Source: an uncultured Collinsella sp.
Lineage (GTDB): Bacteria; Actinomycetota; Coriobacteriia; Coriobacteriales; Coriobacteriaceae
DNA length: 22,642 nt
Assembly (NCBI GenBank): GCA_900554465.1
Contig: USHF01000005.1
Coordinates: 1 to 22,642 of the forward strand
Direction of reading: 5' to 3'
Shown here: one piece after another, positions 7,949-16,462 of the stretch
Layout: each line of letters starts with the position of its first letter
Numbering within the stretch: position 1 is the first letter of the stretch
Made by a program: the position numbers and the translations under genes
Notes under the pieces: generated by a model
What the model saw: only the letters and a program-made list of their open reading frames with translations
The model's database searches: none
What the model was told of the DNA's origin: nothing

Positions 7949-8401
7949 ATGAGCATCAATCGAGTGAACATCACCGGTAACCTCACCCGCGATCCCGAGC
8001 TGCGCGCCACCGCCGGCGGAACTCAGGTTCTGTCCTTTGGCGTCGCCGTGAACGATCGTCGCCGCAATGCGCAGACTGGCGAGTGGGAGGACTATCCCAA
8101 CTTTGTCGACTGCACTATGTTTGGCACCCGCGCCGAGGCCGTGAGCCGTTTCCTGGCAAAGGGAAACAAGGTCGCGATCGAGGGCAAGCTGCGCTACAGC
8201 TCTTGGGAGCGCGACGGTCAGCGCAGGAGCAAGCTTGAGGTCATCGTCGATGAAATCGAGTTTATGAGCTCCCGTGGTGGCCAGGGTGGCTACGATCAGG
8301 GCGGTTACGCCCCCGCAGCTCCCGCGCCCGCAGCACGTCCTGCCGCACCGGTGGCTACGCCGCCCGCGGTCGACGTCTACGATGAGGACATCCCGTTCTA
8401 A
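7949..8401 (+). CDS. ssb: Single-stranded DNA-binding protein
   Basis: A 150-residue SSB. The N-terminal OB-fold covers about residues 1-108 (MSINRVNITGNLTRDPELR, then FGVAVNDR, and VAIEGKLRYSSWERDGQRRSKLEVIVDEIEF). A Gly/Gln/Pro/Ala-rich linker follows and the tail ends DEDIPF, the acidic tip through which SSB recruits replication and repair proteins. AGAGGAAG precedes the ATG. Placement between rpsF and rpsR is typical, so this is the main replicative SSB rather than a mobile-element copy. Confidence 0.97.
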   Translation: MSINRVNITGNLTRDPELRATAGGTQVLSFGVAVNDRRRNAQTGEWEDYPNFVDCTMFGTRAEAVSRFLAKGNKVAIEGKLRYSSWERDGQRRSKLEVIVDEIEFMSSRGGQGGYDQGGYAPAAPAPAARPAAPVATPPAVDVYDEDIPF

Positions 8402-8472
8402 GGGTTGTTCACCTATTTTGAGTGAGAGGCGGCTTCGGCTCGCCGAAGTTGCCAAATGAAAGGTATTTTGAC

Positions 8473-8739
8473 ATGGCTAATGATTATTCTGCACGTCAGC
8501 CGCGTCGTAAGTACTGCCAGTTCTGCAAGGAGAACACTGAGTTCATCGACTATAAGGACACTCAGCTTCTCCGTAAGTACATGACCGACCGTGGCAAGAT
8601 CAAGCCCCGTCGCGTCACTGGCGCTTGCACGCAGCATCAGCATGACATCGCCAACGCCATCAAGCGCGCCCGCGAGATGGCTCTCCTGCCGTACACCGTC
8701 CCCGTGGTTTCCTCTCGTGGCAACCGCGACCGCGGCTAA
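8473..8739 (+). CDS. rpsR: 30S ribosomal protein S18
   Basis: The 88-residue product reads MANDYSARQPRRKYCQFC and continues with DYKDTQLLRKYMTDRGKI, KPRRVTGACTQHQH and IKRAREMALLPY, matching S18. It retains the Cys residues C18 and C21 plus another Cys and His near residue 53-58, so it looks like the zinc-binding (C+) form. The start at 8473 is chosen over 8422 because GAAAGG precedes it and the family begins here. Third gene of the operon; partner of S6 on the 30S platform. Confidence 0.97.
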   Translation: MANDYSARQPRRKYCQFCKENTEFIDYKDTQLLRKYMTDRGKIKPRRVTGACTQHQHDIANAIKRAREMALLPYTVPVVSSRGNRDRG

Positions 8740-8754
8740 GAAGGGAGACGCATC

Positions 8755-9294
8755 ATGAAGGTTATTCTTCTCGATGAGATCAAGGGCAAGGGCGGCGAGG
8801 GTGACGTCGTAGAGGTTGCTCAGGGTTACGCTGAGAACTTCCTGTTCCCCAAGAAGCTCGCTGTTGCCGCCACCAAGGGCAATCTCAAGCAGCTCGACGA
8901 GCGTCGCAACAACATCGCCAAGCGCGAGGCCGTCCGTCTGGCTACCGCCAACGAGACCAAGGCTGCCTTCGAGGGCAAGCAGGTCACCGTTGACGTCAAG
9001 GTTGGCGACGAGGGCATCCTCTTTGGCTCCGTTACCGCCGCTATGATCGCTGACGCCATCAAGGATCAGCTCGGTATGGACATCGACCGCAAGCGCGTCG
9101 AGCTCGGTAAGCCCATCAAGGTTGCCGGTGCCCACACCGTCGCTATCTCGCTGTACCGCGAGATCAAGGCCGAGGTTGTCGTTCTCGTCGGCGTTACCGC
9201 CGAGGAGCTCGCTGCCGAGGCTGAGGTTGAGGAGACCGCTGAGGTCGCCGAGGCCGAGACCGCCGAGGTCGAGACCGAGGCTGCTGCCGAGTAG
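8755..9294 (+). CDS. rplI: 50S ribosomal protein L9 with acidic C-terminal tail
   Basis: A 179-residue L9. The N-terminal domain (MKVILLDEIKGKGGEGDVVEVAQGYAENFLFP) binds 23S rRNA near the L1 stalk; a long helix and the C-terminal domain (GSVTAAMIADAI onward) follow. Usual length is about 149, so roughly 30 residues are added: a Glu/Ala/Val-rich tail from about residue 150 (EELAAEAEVEETAEVAEAE) to the end. GGGAG precedes the ATG. Last gene of the operon, followed by a strong terminator. Confidence 0.97.
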   Translation: MKVILLDEIKGKGGEGDVVEVAQGYAENFLFPKKLAVAATKGNLKQLDERRNNIAKREAVRLATANETKAAFEGKQVTVDVKVGDEGILFGSVTAAMIADAIKDQLGMDIDRKRVELGKPIKVAGAHTVAISLYREIKAEVVVLVGVTAEELAAEAEVEETAEVAEAETAEVETEAAAE

Positions 9295-9326
9295 CATTTG
9301 CTGCAACGCAACAATCTTGTTCTAAG

Positions 9327-9358
9327 AAGGGCGCTCTGGGAGACCAGGGCGCCCTTTT
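9327..9358 (+). terminator. Rho-independent terminator of the rpsF operon
   Basis: A 13-bp stem AAGGGCGCTCTGG (9327-9339) and CCAGGGCGCCCTT (9344-9356), loop GAGA, is followed by TTTT. Confidence 0.93.
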
Positions 9359-9516
9359 GTTTTTGCGCTGGGTGAGTTCATAGCAGTCATTGAGATGCGG
9401 TCCCGTGCATAGGACCGTTTATCCGTTTGGTTCGGCGATGATTGCCAAGGCGCGGCTCGATTTATAGCCGTGGCTGATACTATGGATGCTCGCAAGCGAT
9501 ATGAATGAGGATGCTC

Positions 9517-10908
9517 ATGGCATATGACGATAGGGAGACCGGGCTGACGGTTGAGGACCGCGGCTCCAAGTTGGGTCTTCCCCAAAACCAAGATGCAGAG
9601 GCCAATGTACTGGCCGCTATGCTGCTATCGCCCGAGGTGGTCGAAGAGGCCCAGGTCGAGCTGCAGCCCGATGACTTCTACCGGCCCATTCATAAGACCA
9701 TCTATACCGCGATGGTCGATATGTACAACAGCCGCATTCCCATCGACTCCATCTCGCTGATCGATTACCTGCGAAGCATCAACAAGCTTGATGCCGTGGG
9801 CGGCGAGGCCTACATTTTGGAGTTGATGGGTCAGACCCTGTCGCTCGTCAACTGGCAGCACCATGCCGCTATCGTTCGCCGCGATTCGATGCTGCGTGAG
9901 CTGATCGGCGCCACCAACGAGATCAACGCGCTGGCCTATAACGCTCCCACCGATACCAAAGAGGTCGTGGAGCTGGCCGAGAGCAAGTTGCTCAAGGTCA
10001 CGGCGCGCGAGGTCAAGTCGAGCTACAAGACGCTGACCGAGTTTATGGTCGAGGCCTATAACGAGGCCGAGGAAGTGTGCCAGGCAGGCGGCCAGGCTGC
10101 GGGCGTGCCCACGGGCTTCCCGTCGCTCGACCGCATGCTCATGGGTTTTCGCGAGGGCCAGCTCATCATCATCGGCGCCCGCCCTGCTGTGGGTAAGACG
10201 TCGTTCGCCCTGAATCTGGCGCTCAACGCTGCCGCGGCCGGTTATACCGTCGGCTTCTTCTCGCTGGAGATGTCGGGCAAGGAAATTGCCCAGCGTCTGA
10301 TTTGCGCCTACGCCATGATTTCGATCAGTGACTTCCGCATGGGCCGCATTAGCCCCGAGCAGTGGGCCAATATCAACGAGGCCACGCAGACCTTGTCCAA
10401 GCTCGATATTCTGATTGACGATACGCCCGGCACCACAGTGACCGAGATTCGCGCCAAGAGCCGCCGCATGCTCCACAACAAGGAGAAGGCCATCATCATC
10501 CTGGACTACCTGCAGCTGGTGAGTCCTCCGCCGGGACGCCGCTCCGAGAGCCGTACCGTCGAGGTCTCCGAGATGTCGCGTGGTCTGAAGATCATGGCCA
10601 AGGAACTCAAGATCCCGCTCATCGCGCTGTCGCAGCTCTCGCGTCAGGTCGAATCCCGTACCGGCAAGCGCCCGCAGCTTTCCGACCTTCGTGAATCGGG
10701 CTCCATCGAGCAGGACGCCGATATCGTTATGTTCTTGGACCGCTCCGCCGACGAGGCCGAAGCCTCGCGCGACGATCGACCCGACGAGGGCGTTACGCGT
10801 ATCGTCGTGGCCAAGAACCGTTCGGGCCCGATCGGCGACGTCGACCTGATGTTCCTGCCGGCATCCACCAAGTTCTATGAGCTTGATGGGGCACATGCCG
10901 AGGAGTAG
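9517..10908 (+). CDS. dnaB: Replicative DNA helicase DnaB
   Basis: The protein has 463 residues. The N-terminal DnaB domain (QNQDAEANVLAAMLLSPE near residue 25, DDFYRPIHKTIY, DLRSINKLDAVGG) is followed by the linker and the RecA-like C-terminal domain with Walker A ARPAVGKTS (about 221-229), Walker B IIILDYLQL and the family segments SQLSRQVESRTGKRPQLSDLRESG and EQDADIVMFLDR. DnaB unwinds DNA at the fork with primase. No intein is present at the usual Walker A insertion site. Start 9517 (MAYDD) is preferred over 9505 because GAGG lies six bases before it. The gene lies after the rpsF terminator; no clear promoter was seen in between. Confidence 0.96.
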   Translation: MAYDDRETGLTVEDRGSKLGLPQNQDAEANVLAAMLLSPEVVEEAQVELQPDDFYRPIHKTIYTAMVDMYNSRIPIDSISLIDYLRSINKLDAVGGEAYILELMGQTLSLVNWQHHAAIVRRDSMLRELIGATNEINALAYNAPTDTKEVVELAESKLLKVTAREVKSSYKTLTEFMVEAYNEAEEVCQAGGQAAGVPTGFPSLDRMLMGFREGQLIIIGARPAVGKTSFALNLALNAAAAGYTVGFFSLEMSGKEIAQRLICAYAMISISDFRMGRISPEQWANINEATQTLSKLDILIDDTPGTTVTEIRAKSRRMLHNKEKAIIILDYLQLVSPPPGRRSESRTVEVSEMSRGLKIMAKELKIPLIALSQLSRQVESRTGKRPQLSDLRESGSIEQDADIVMFLDRSADEAEASRDDRPDEGVTRIVVAKNRSGPIGDVDLMFLPASTKFYELDGAHAEE

Positions 10909-10935
10909 GACAGGCGCCCGTTGCACGGGTATACT
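10907..10935 (+). promoter_or_regulatory. Promoter of purA
   Basis: AGGACA (10907-10912) and TATACT (10930-10935) have a 17-bp spacer. The -35 box begins within the dnaB stop codon (TAG 10906-10908), so purA can be transcribed independently of dnaB with a leader of about 60 nt. Confidence 0.6.
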
Positions 10936-11001
10936 GGGAATGTTTTGTGCTTCTGCGTGCCGGCGTGGCGCGTAGACAGTCCATGAATGTAAGGAGTAAA
11001 C

Positions 11002-12288
11002 ATGCCGTCAACCGTTTTGGTCGGTGCCCAGTGGGGCGATGAGGGCAAGGGTAAGATCTGCGACCTGGTCGCCGGCGACTTCGATGCCGTCGTGCGCTAC
11101 TCGGGCGGCAACAACGCCGGCCACACCATCGTCGTCAACGGCAAGAAGTACGGCCTGCACCAGGTGCCCTCCGGCATCATGTATTCCGACCATGTGTCGG
11201 TGATCGGTAACGGCTGCATCGTCAACCCCAAGGTTGTCCTTGAGGAGATCGACATGTTTGAGGCCGACGGCATCACCACCAAGAACCTCAAGATTAGCGG
11301 CAACGCGCATGTCATCATGCCGTACCACATCGACCTGGATGGCGCCTTTGAGCAGAAGCTCGGCAAGAAGAACATCGGTACCACCAAGCGCGGTATCGGT
11401 CCGTGCTATCAGGACAAGATGGCCCGCATTGGCCTGCGCATGCAGGATATGCTGGACGAGGCGCTGTTCCGCGACAAGCTTGAGACCGCTCTCGCCCGCG
11501 TGAACCCCGAGCTTGAGCTCATCTACAACCTGCCCACCTACACCGTGGACCAGATTTGCGACGAGTACCTGCCCATGGCCGAGCGCCTGCGTCCCTACAT
11601 CACCGAGACGAGCCTGCTGCTCAACAACATGATCGATGAGGGCAAGGACCTGCTGTTTGAGGGCGCCCAGGCGACGTTGCTCGACATCGACCACGGCACC
11701 TATCCGTACGTGACGTCTTCCAACTGCACCGCCGGCGGCGCCATCACCGGCTCCGGCGTGGGCATGAAGAACGTCGACCGCGTGCTGGGCGTCATGAAGG
11801 CCTATATCACCCGCGTCGGTTCGGGCCCCATGCCCACCGAGCTTTCCTATGAGTCCGAGGCCGGTCACACGCTGACCGAGGAGGGCTATGAGTACGGTGT
11901 GACCACCGGTCGCCGTCGTCGCTGCGGCTGGTTCGACGGCCCCATCGCCAACTACGCCTCACGCGTCAACGGCCTCACCGATATCGCCCTGACTAAGCTC
12001 GACGTGCTTTCGGCCTTCGACACCATCAAGGTGTGCGTGGCCTACGACGTCGATGGCGAGCGCTACACCAGCGTGCCCGAGCATCAGGTGCGCTTTGAGC
12101 ATGCCAAGCCCATCTACGAGGAGCTCCCCGGCTGGAAGTGCGACATCACCGGTTGCCGCAGCTTTGATGAGCTGCCGCAGGAGGCTCAGGACTACGTGGC
12201 GTTTATCGAGGATCTGGCACACACCCGCGTGACGTTCATTGGCGTCGGCGCCGGTCGCGAGCAGATCATCAACCGATTCTGGAAGTAA
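11002..12288 (+). CDS. purA: Adenylosuccinate synthetase
   Basis: The 428-residue product has the usual length. GDEGKGK (12-18) is the GTP/IMP loop with catalytic D13, and NNAGHT contains H41. Further family segments are GTTKRGIGPCYQDKMAR, GAQATLLDIDHGTYPYVTSSN and TGRRRRCGWFD. The enzyme converts IMP and aspartate to adenylosuccinate using GTP, the first step to AMP. AAGGAG precedes the ATG. It is followed by a hairpin and by purD, so this region carries two purine genes although they act at different points of the pathway. Confidence 0.98.
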   Translation: MPSTVLVGAQWGDEGKGKICDLVAGDFDAVVRYSGGNNAGHTIVVNGKKYGLHQVPSGIMYSDHVSVIGNGCIVNPKVVLEEIDMFEADGITTKNLKISGNAHVIMPYHIDLDGAFEQKLGKKNIGTTKRGIGPCYQDKMARIGLRMQDMLDEALFRDKLETALARVNPELELIYNLPTYTVDQICDEYLPMAERLRPYITETSLLLNNMIDEGKDLLFEGAQATLLDIDHGTYPYVTSSNCTAGGAITGSGVGMKNVDRVLGVMKAYITRVGSGPMPTELSYESEAGHTLTEEGYEYGVTTGRRRRCGWFDGPIANYASRVNGLTDIALTKLDVLSAFDTIKVCVAYDVDGERYTSVPEHQVRFEHAKPIYEELPGWKCDITGCRSFDELPQEAQDYVAFIEDLAHTRVTFIGVGAGREQIINRFWK

Positions 12289-12310
12289 TCGGGACTATTT
12301 GGTTATTGCG

Positions 12311-12356
12311 ATATACCCCTTTGCAGCCCAAGCGGGCGGCCGAGGGGTATATTTGC
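12311..12356 (+). terminator. Hairpin between purA and purD
   Basis: ATATACCCC (12311-12319) pairs with GGGGTATAT (12344-12352), and an inner stem GCAGCCC/GGGCGGC (one mismatch, loop AAGC) stacks inside. Only a short T-rich tail (TTTGCTT) follows, so it may attenuate rather than fully stop transcription toward purD. Confidence 0.6.
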
Positions 12357-12406
12357 TTGCAAAGGGCTCGCGCGGAGCGGGCCATTCATCCATAGAGGAG
12401 GCACCC

Positions 12407-13711
12407 TTGAAGGCGGACACTCAAACCATCGACATCCTGTTGTTGGGCAGCGGCGGCCGTGAGCATGCTTTGGCAGCTAAGCTCGCAGCATCACCGCGCG
12501 CCGGCAAGCTCTACATCGCGCCGGGCAACGGCGGCACCGCGAGCTGCGGCGAGAACGTTGTTCTCGACGACTGCGATCCTGCGGCCGTGGCGGCGTTTGC
12601 GCAGAGCCACGGATGCGGACTCGTGGTAATTGGCCCCGAGGCTCCGCTCGTGGCGGGCGTGGCCGACGCCGTGCGCGCGGTGGGTATTCCCTGCTTTGGC
12701 CCGGGTGCCGAGGGCGCCCAGATGGAGGGCTCTAAGCTGTTCTCCAAGCAGCTCATGGAGCGTGCGGGCATTCCGACGGCAGCCTATGGTTCGTTTACCG
12801 ACGAGGCTTCGGCTCTCGCCTACGTGCGAGAGCAGGGCGCCCCGCTGGTCGTCAAGGCCGACGGCCTTGCCGCGGGCAAGGGCGTTATCGTGGCGACCGA
12901 ACTTGAGCAGGCCGAGGAAGCCGTACGCGAGTGCTTTGGCGGCACCTTTGGCGATGCCGGCAACACCGTGGTTATCGAGGAGATGCTGACCGGCCCCGAG
13001 TGCTCGCTGCTGGCCTTTACCGACGGCAAGACCGTGCGCCCCATGGCCACCTCGCAGGACCACAAGCGCGCGCTCGAGGGCGACAAGGGCCCCAACACCG
13101 GCGGCATGGGTGTCTACAGCCCGGTGCCCATCGTGACTGACGAGGAGCACGCCACCATGGTGAAGGTCATGGAGCAGACCGTGGCCGAGCTCGCTGCCGA
13201 GGGTATCGACTACCGCGGCTGCCTGTACGGCGGCTTTATGCTCACGCCTGCCGGCCCCAAGGTGCTGGAGTTCAATGCCCGCTTTGGCGACCCCGAGACG
13301 CAGGTCGTGCTGCCGCGCCTTAAGAACGACCTGGTCGAGGTCATGCTGGCTTGTGCCAACTGCGAGCTCGACCAGATTGAGCTCGACTGGCGTGACGAGT
13401 GGGCCGTGGCCGTTGTCCTGACGAGCGCGGGCTATCCCGGCAGCTACGAGAAGGGCAAGGTCATCACCGGTATCGCCGATGCCGAGGCCATGGAGAACGT
13501 GACCGTGTACCACGCGGGCACTGCCGTGGTGGACGGCCAGCTCGTGACCAATGGTGGCCGCGTGCTTGCCGTGACCGCTCTGGGCGACACGTTCGAGAAC
13601 GCTCGCAACCTTGCCTACGAGGCCTGCGAGAAGATTGATTTTGAGGGCAAGACCCTGCGTCACGACATCGGCCTGCGCGCGCTGCGCGGCCGCGACGCCT
13701 GGGATGCCTAA
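12407..13711 (+). CDS. purD: Phosphoribosylamine-glycine ligase
   Basis: The protein has 434 residues. The N-terminal motif LLLGSGGREHALA, the ATP-grasp segments PLVVKADGLAAGKGV and MATSQDHKRALEGDKGPNTGGMG, and EFNARFGDPETQ identify GARS, which makes glycinamide ribonucleotide from phosphoribosylamine, glycine and ATP. The start is a TTG at 12407, preceded by AGAGGAGG at 6-7 bases; the frame extends upstream to 12239 inside purA, but that extension overlaps purA and lacks homology. No in-frame ATG is suitably placed. PurD is usually fused or clustered with other pur genes; here it stands alone between purA and a Nudix gene. Confidence 0.96.
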   Translation: MKADTQTIDILLLGSGGREHALAAKLAASPRAGKLYIAPGNGGTASCGENVVLDDCDPAAVAAFAQSHGCGLVVIGPEAPLVAGVADAVRAVGIPCFGPGAEGAQMEGSKLFSKQLMERAGIPTAAYGSFTDEASALAYVREQGAPLVVKADGLAAGKGVIVATELEQAEEAVRECFGGTFGDAGNTVVIEEMLTGPECSLLAFTDGKTVRPMATSQDHKRALEGDKGPNTGGMGVYSPVPIVTDEEHATMVKVMEQTVAELAAEGIDYRGCLYGGFMLTPAGPKVLEFNARFGDPETQVVLPRLKNDLVEVMLACANCELDQIELDWRDEWAVAVVLTSAGYPGSYEKGKVITGIADAEAMENVTVYHAGTAVVDGQLVTNGGRVLAVTALGDTFENARNLAYEACEKIDFEGKTLRHDIGLRALRGRDAWDA

Positions 13712-13732
13712 AATCCGAGAGGAATGAGACGG

Positions 13733-14428
13733 ATGGACGAGAAGAACGAAGAGCTCGTGGACGCGCAGATCGTCGAAGAGGACAGCCGCATGTATGGGCA
13801 CGCCGAGGGCGAGCCTGGTGGCGAGGTCGCTGACGAGCCGGCACTGGTGCTGGGTGACGACGACCCGCACGATGCCGAGCTGCACGAGAAGATTCTTTCG
13901 GAGGAGTGCGCCTGGAAGGGCAAGATCCTCGACGTCCACCGTCTTGAGGTTGAGCTGCCCAACGGTCACCGCAGCGCCCGCGATATCGTTCGCCATCCGG
14001 GTGCGGCGGCCGTTGTGGCACTGACCGAGAGCGGCAAGATCGTGCTGGTGCGTCAGTACCGCACCGCCATCGACCGCGTGACGGTCGAGATTCCCGCCGG
14101 CAAGCTCGATCCGGGCGAGGACCCGCTCGATTGCGCCAAGCGCGAGCTGCACGAGGAGACGGGCTTTAAGGCCGGCCGCATCCGCTTTTTGACGTCGATT
14201 GTCACGACCTGCGGTTTTTGCGACGAGATCATTCACATCTACCTGGCTACCAAGCTCGAGTTTGATGCGCCCGATCCCGACGATGACGAGTTTGTCAACG
14301 TCGACCTGGTACCGCTGCACGAGCTGATCGACGCCGTACTCGACGGCAAGATCGAGGATGCCAAGACCGTCGTGGGTGCACTTGCCTGCGACAGCATTGC
14401 TCATCGTTTGGGCGGAGCGGAGCTCTAG
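13733..14428 (+). CDS. Nudix hydrolase, ADP-ribose pyrophosphatase-like
   Basis: A 231-residue protein. The Nudix box is complete at 123-145 (G-K-L-D-P-G-E, seven residues, REL-HEE-TGF), with upstream VRQYR and EIPAGK, the arrangement of ADP-ribose/sugar-nucleotide pyrophosphatases. These cleave ADP-ribose to AMP and ribose 5-phosphate with divalent metal. The first 60 residues are an acidic, probably disordered extension rich in Glu and Asp that the family does not need. The start at 13733 is preferred over 13724 because AGAGG overlaps the latter closely. It begins 21 bp after purD and is probably co-transcribed. Confidence 0.9.
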   Translation: MDEKNEELVDAQIVEEDSRMYGHAEGEPGGEVADEPALVLGDDDPHDAELHEKILSEECAWKGKILDVHRLEVELPNGHRSARDIVRHPGAAAVVALTESGKIVLVRQYRTAIDRVTVEIPAGKLDPGEDPLDCAKRELHEETGFKAGRIRFLTSIVTTCGFCDEIIHIYLATKLEFDAPDPDDDEFVNVDLVPLHELIDAVLDGKIEDAKTVVGALACDSIAHRLGGAEL

Positions 14429-14456
14429 GTTACGCGGTTTTACCAAACCGTGTAAC
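14429..14456 (+). terminator. Hairpin directly after the Nudix gene
   Basis: GTTACGCGGTTT (14429-14440) and AAACCGTGTAAC (14445-14456) form a 12-bp stem with one G-T pair and loop TACC, starting at the base after the stop codon. There is no T run, so termination may need help or it may protect the mRNA 3' end. Confidence 0.55.
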
Positions 14457-14469
14457 GAGTCGACGCTGT

Positions 14470-14567
14470 AAACGCCCCTAAGCGGCAATCTGCCTTTCAA
14501 TCGTCGATCGCGTACCGAAGTACGCGTCGCTCCTCTTTCAAGGCACCTTGCTCGCTTAGGGACGTTT
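14470..14567. other. 98-nt structured intergenic element
   Basis: The outer arms AAACGCCCCTAAGCG (14470-14484) and CGCTTAGGGACGTTT (14553-14567) match at 14 of 15 positions. Inside, GCAA/TTGC and GCCTT/AAGGC (14492-14496 and 14540-14544) continue the stem with internal loops. The tip is a perfect 7-bp stem CGCGTAC/GTACGCG with tetraloop CGAA (14509-14526). It may be a repetitive palindromic element or a structured RNA; no coding frame is evident. Confidence 0.7.
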
Positions 14568-14670
14568 TCGCTGACGCTGTCAGAACATTGGCGTTATATC
14601 TGTCGTGGGTTTTTCTTTCGGTTCGCTTGGTCAACCGATTTTTCCGTTCTTCCTATTTCTAGAGGACCAC

Positions 14671-16443
14671 ATGCTGAAGCGTTTTCTGTCTTATTACGAG
14701 CCCCAGATGGGGCTTTTTGCTGCTGATACTGTTTGCGCCCTGGTACTTGCCGCCATTGACCTGGCGTTCCCCATTATCCTGCGCAATCTGACCGGAGGGT
14801 TGTTTACCCAGGGCCAGGCTGCCATTATGCAGACGCTCGGTATGATCGCGGTGGGACTGGTGCTGATGTATGCCATCCGCTGCGCCTGCCGCTACTTTGT
14901 GAGCTATTGGGGCCACGTGATGGGTGCGCGCATGGAGTCCAAGATGCGTGAGGACCTGTTCGATCAGTACGAACGGTTTAGCTTTGCATACTTTGATCGC
15001 AACAGCTCGGGCGACATGATGAGCCGCGTGGTCAATGACCTGTTCGATATCTGCGAGGCAGCGCACCACGTGCCCGAATGGATCATTATTTGCGGCATCG
15101 AGATTATCGGCTCGTTTGTGATTCTGTTTACCATCGCGCCGGTGCTCGCACTCGCCATGGCTGTGGTGACGGCGGTGTTCGCAGTCATTATGTTTTGGCA
15201 GAATATGCGCATGCGCGAGGTCTTTAGCGATAACCGCAAAAAGATTAGCGGCATCAACGCACAGCTGCAGGATTCGCTGGCGGGCATGCGTGTGGTCAAG
15301 AGCTTTGCCAACGAGCAGACCGAGCGCTCTAAGTTTCGAGCCTCGAACGATCGCTACCTTTCGTCCAAGGAGAACATGTATCACGCCATGGGCGTCTACA
15401 CCGCAACATATGGCCTGCTCTCGGGTGTGCTCTATGTGATCGTGGTGCTGCTGGGCGGTTGGCTCGTTGCCCAGGGTCAGCTGCAGGCGGTCGATATGGC
15501 AACCTTCGCACTCTACATTTCGCTGTTCTGCACGCCGCTCGAGACGCTCGTCAATTCGGCCGAGACGTATCAGAAAGCCATCGCCGGCTTTAAGCGCATG
15601 GATGAGGTGCTCTCGACTGTCCCCGATATTCAGGATAAGCCGGGAGCTGCGGATCTGCAGGTGACGGCTGGTGCCGTGGAGTACCGCAACGTGTGCTTTA
15701 GCTACGAGGATGTTGAGTTGGGCGAGGGCGGCGCCGACGGACGCCCTGTTATCGACCATATGGACCTGTCTATCATGCCCGGTCAGACCATCGCTTTGGT
15801 TGGTCCCTCGGGCGGCGGCAAATCGACGACTTGTTCGCTGTTGCCGCGCTTTTACGATGTTGCCGCCGGCTCCATTAGCATCGACGGCCAGGATGTGCGC
15901 GACGTGACGCAGCATAGTCTGCGCCGCGCCATCGGCCTAGTGCAGCAAGATGTGTACCTGTTCGACGGGACGATCGGCGAGAACATCGCCTACGGCAAGC
16001 CGGGCGCCACGGCAGAAGAGATTGCCGAGGCGGCCCGCCGCGCCAATATCGATACCTTTATCGAATCGCTTCCGCAGGGCTACGACACCGTGGTGGGTGA
16101 GCGCGGCAGCCGCCTTTCGGGCGGTCAAAAGCAGCGCGTTGCCATTGCGCGCGTGTTTCTCAAGAATCCCAAGATTCTTATTTTGGATGAGGCGACGAGT
16201 GCCCTGGATAACGAGAGCGAGGAGGCGGTGCAGGAGTCGCTCGAAGAGCTGGCACGCGGCCGTACCACGATCATCATCGCCCATCGTCTCTCGACTATTA
16301 AGCATGCTGACGAGATTGCGACCGTTGAGCATGGTCGCGTTGTGGAACGTGGCACGCACGAGGAGCTTCTCGCCCGCGGCGGCACCTATGCCCGTTACTA
16401 TCGAATGCAGTTCGAAGGTGCGCGTGCGCACGAGCTCGACTGA
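14671..16443 (+). CDS. ABC transporter half-exporter (membrane and ATPase domains)
   Basis: A 590-residue fused transporter. The N-terminal type I exporter domain (about 1-320) has six membrane segments and coupling motifs such as DLFDQYERFSFAYFDRNSSGDMMSR. The ATPase domain carries Walker A GPSGGGKS (from 378), Q-loop LVQQD, signature LSGGQ (from 482), Walker B ILILDEAT with D506/E507, and switch His538 (AHRLST). It would work as a homodimer or with an unseen partner; substrate unknown, with drug or lipid export as the family norm. The start is ATG 14671 after AGAGGA; the frame open to 14605 is upstream of that site. No neighbour reveals the substrate. Confidence 0.92.
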   Translation: MLKRFLSYYEPQMGLFAADTVCALVLAAIDLAFPIILRNLTGGLFTQGQAAIMQTLGMIAVGLVLMYAIRCACRYFVSYWGHVMGARMESKMREDLFDQYERFSFAYFDRNSSGDMMSRVVNDLFDICEAAHHVPEWIIICGIEIIGSFVILFTIAPVLALAMAVVTAVFAVIMFWQNMRMREVFSDNRKKISGINAQLQDSLAGMRVVKSFANEQTERSKFRASNDRYLSSKENMYHAMGVYTATYGLLSGVLYVIVVLLGGWLVAQGQLQAVDMATFALYISLFCTPLETLVNSAETYQKAIAGFKRMDEVLSTVPDIQDKPGAADLQVTAGAVEYRNVCFSYEDVELGEGGADGRPVIDHMDLSIMPGQTIALVGPSGGGKSTTCSLLPRFYDVAAGSISIDGQDVRDVTQHSLRRAIGLVQQDVYLFDGTIGENIAYGKPGATAEEIAEAARRANIDTFIESLPQGYDTVVGERGSRLSGGQKQRVAIARVFLKNPKILILDEATSALDNESEEAVQESLEELARGRTTIIIAHRLSTIKHADEIATVEHGRVVERGTHEELLARGGTYARYYRMQFEGARAHELD

Positions 16444-16462
16444 TTGATATGACAGGAAGATC

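Noticed and set aside
12491..14500. Antisense open frame over purD and the Nudix gene
   Set aside because: Shadow frame of two confidently identified genes on the plus strand.
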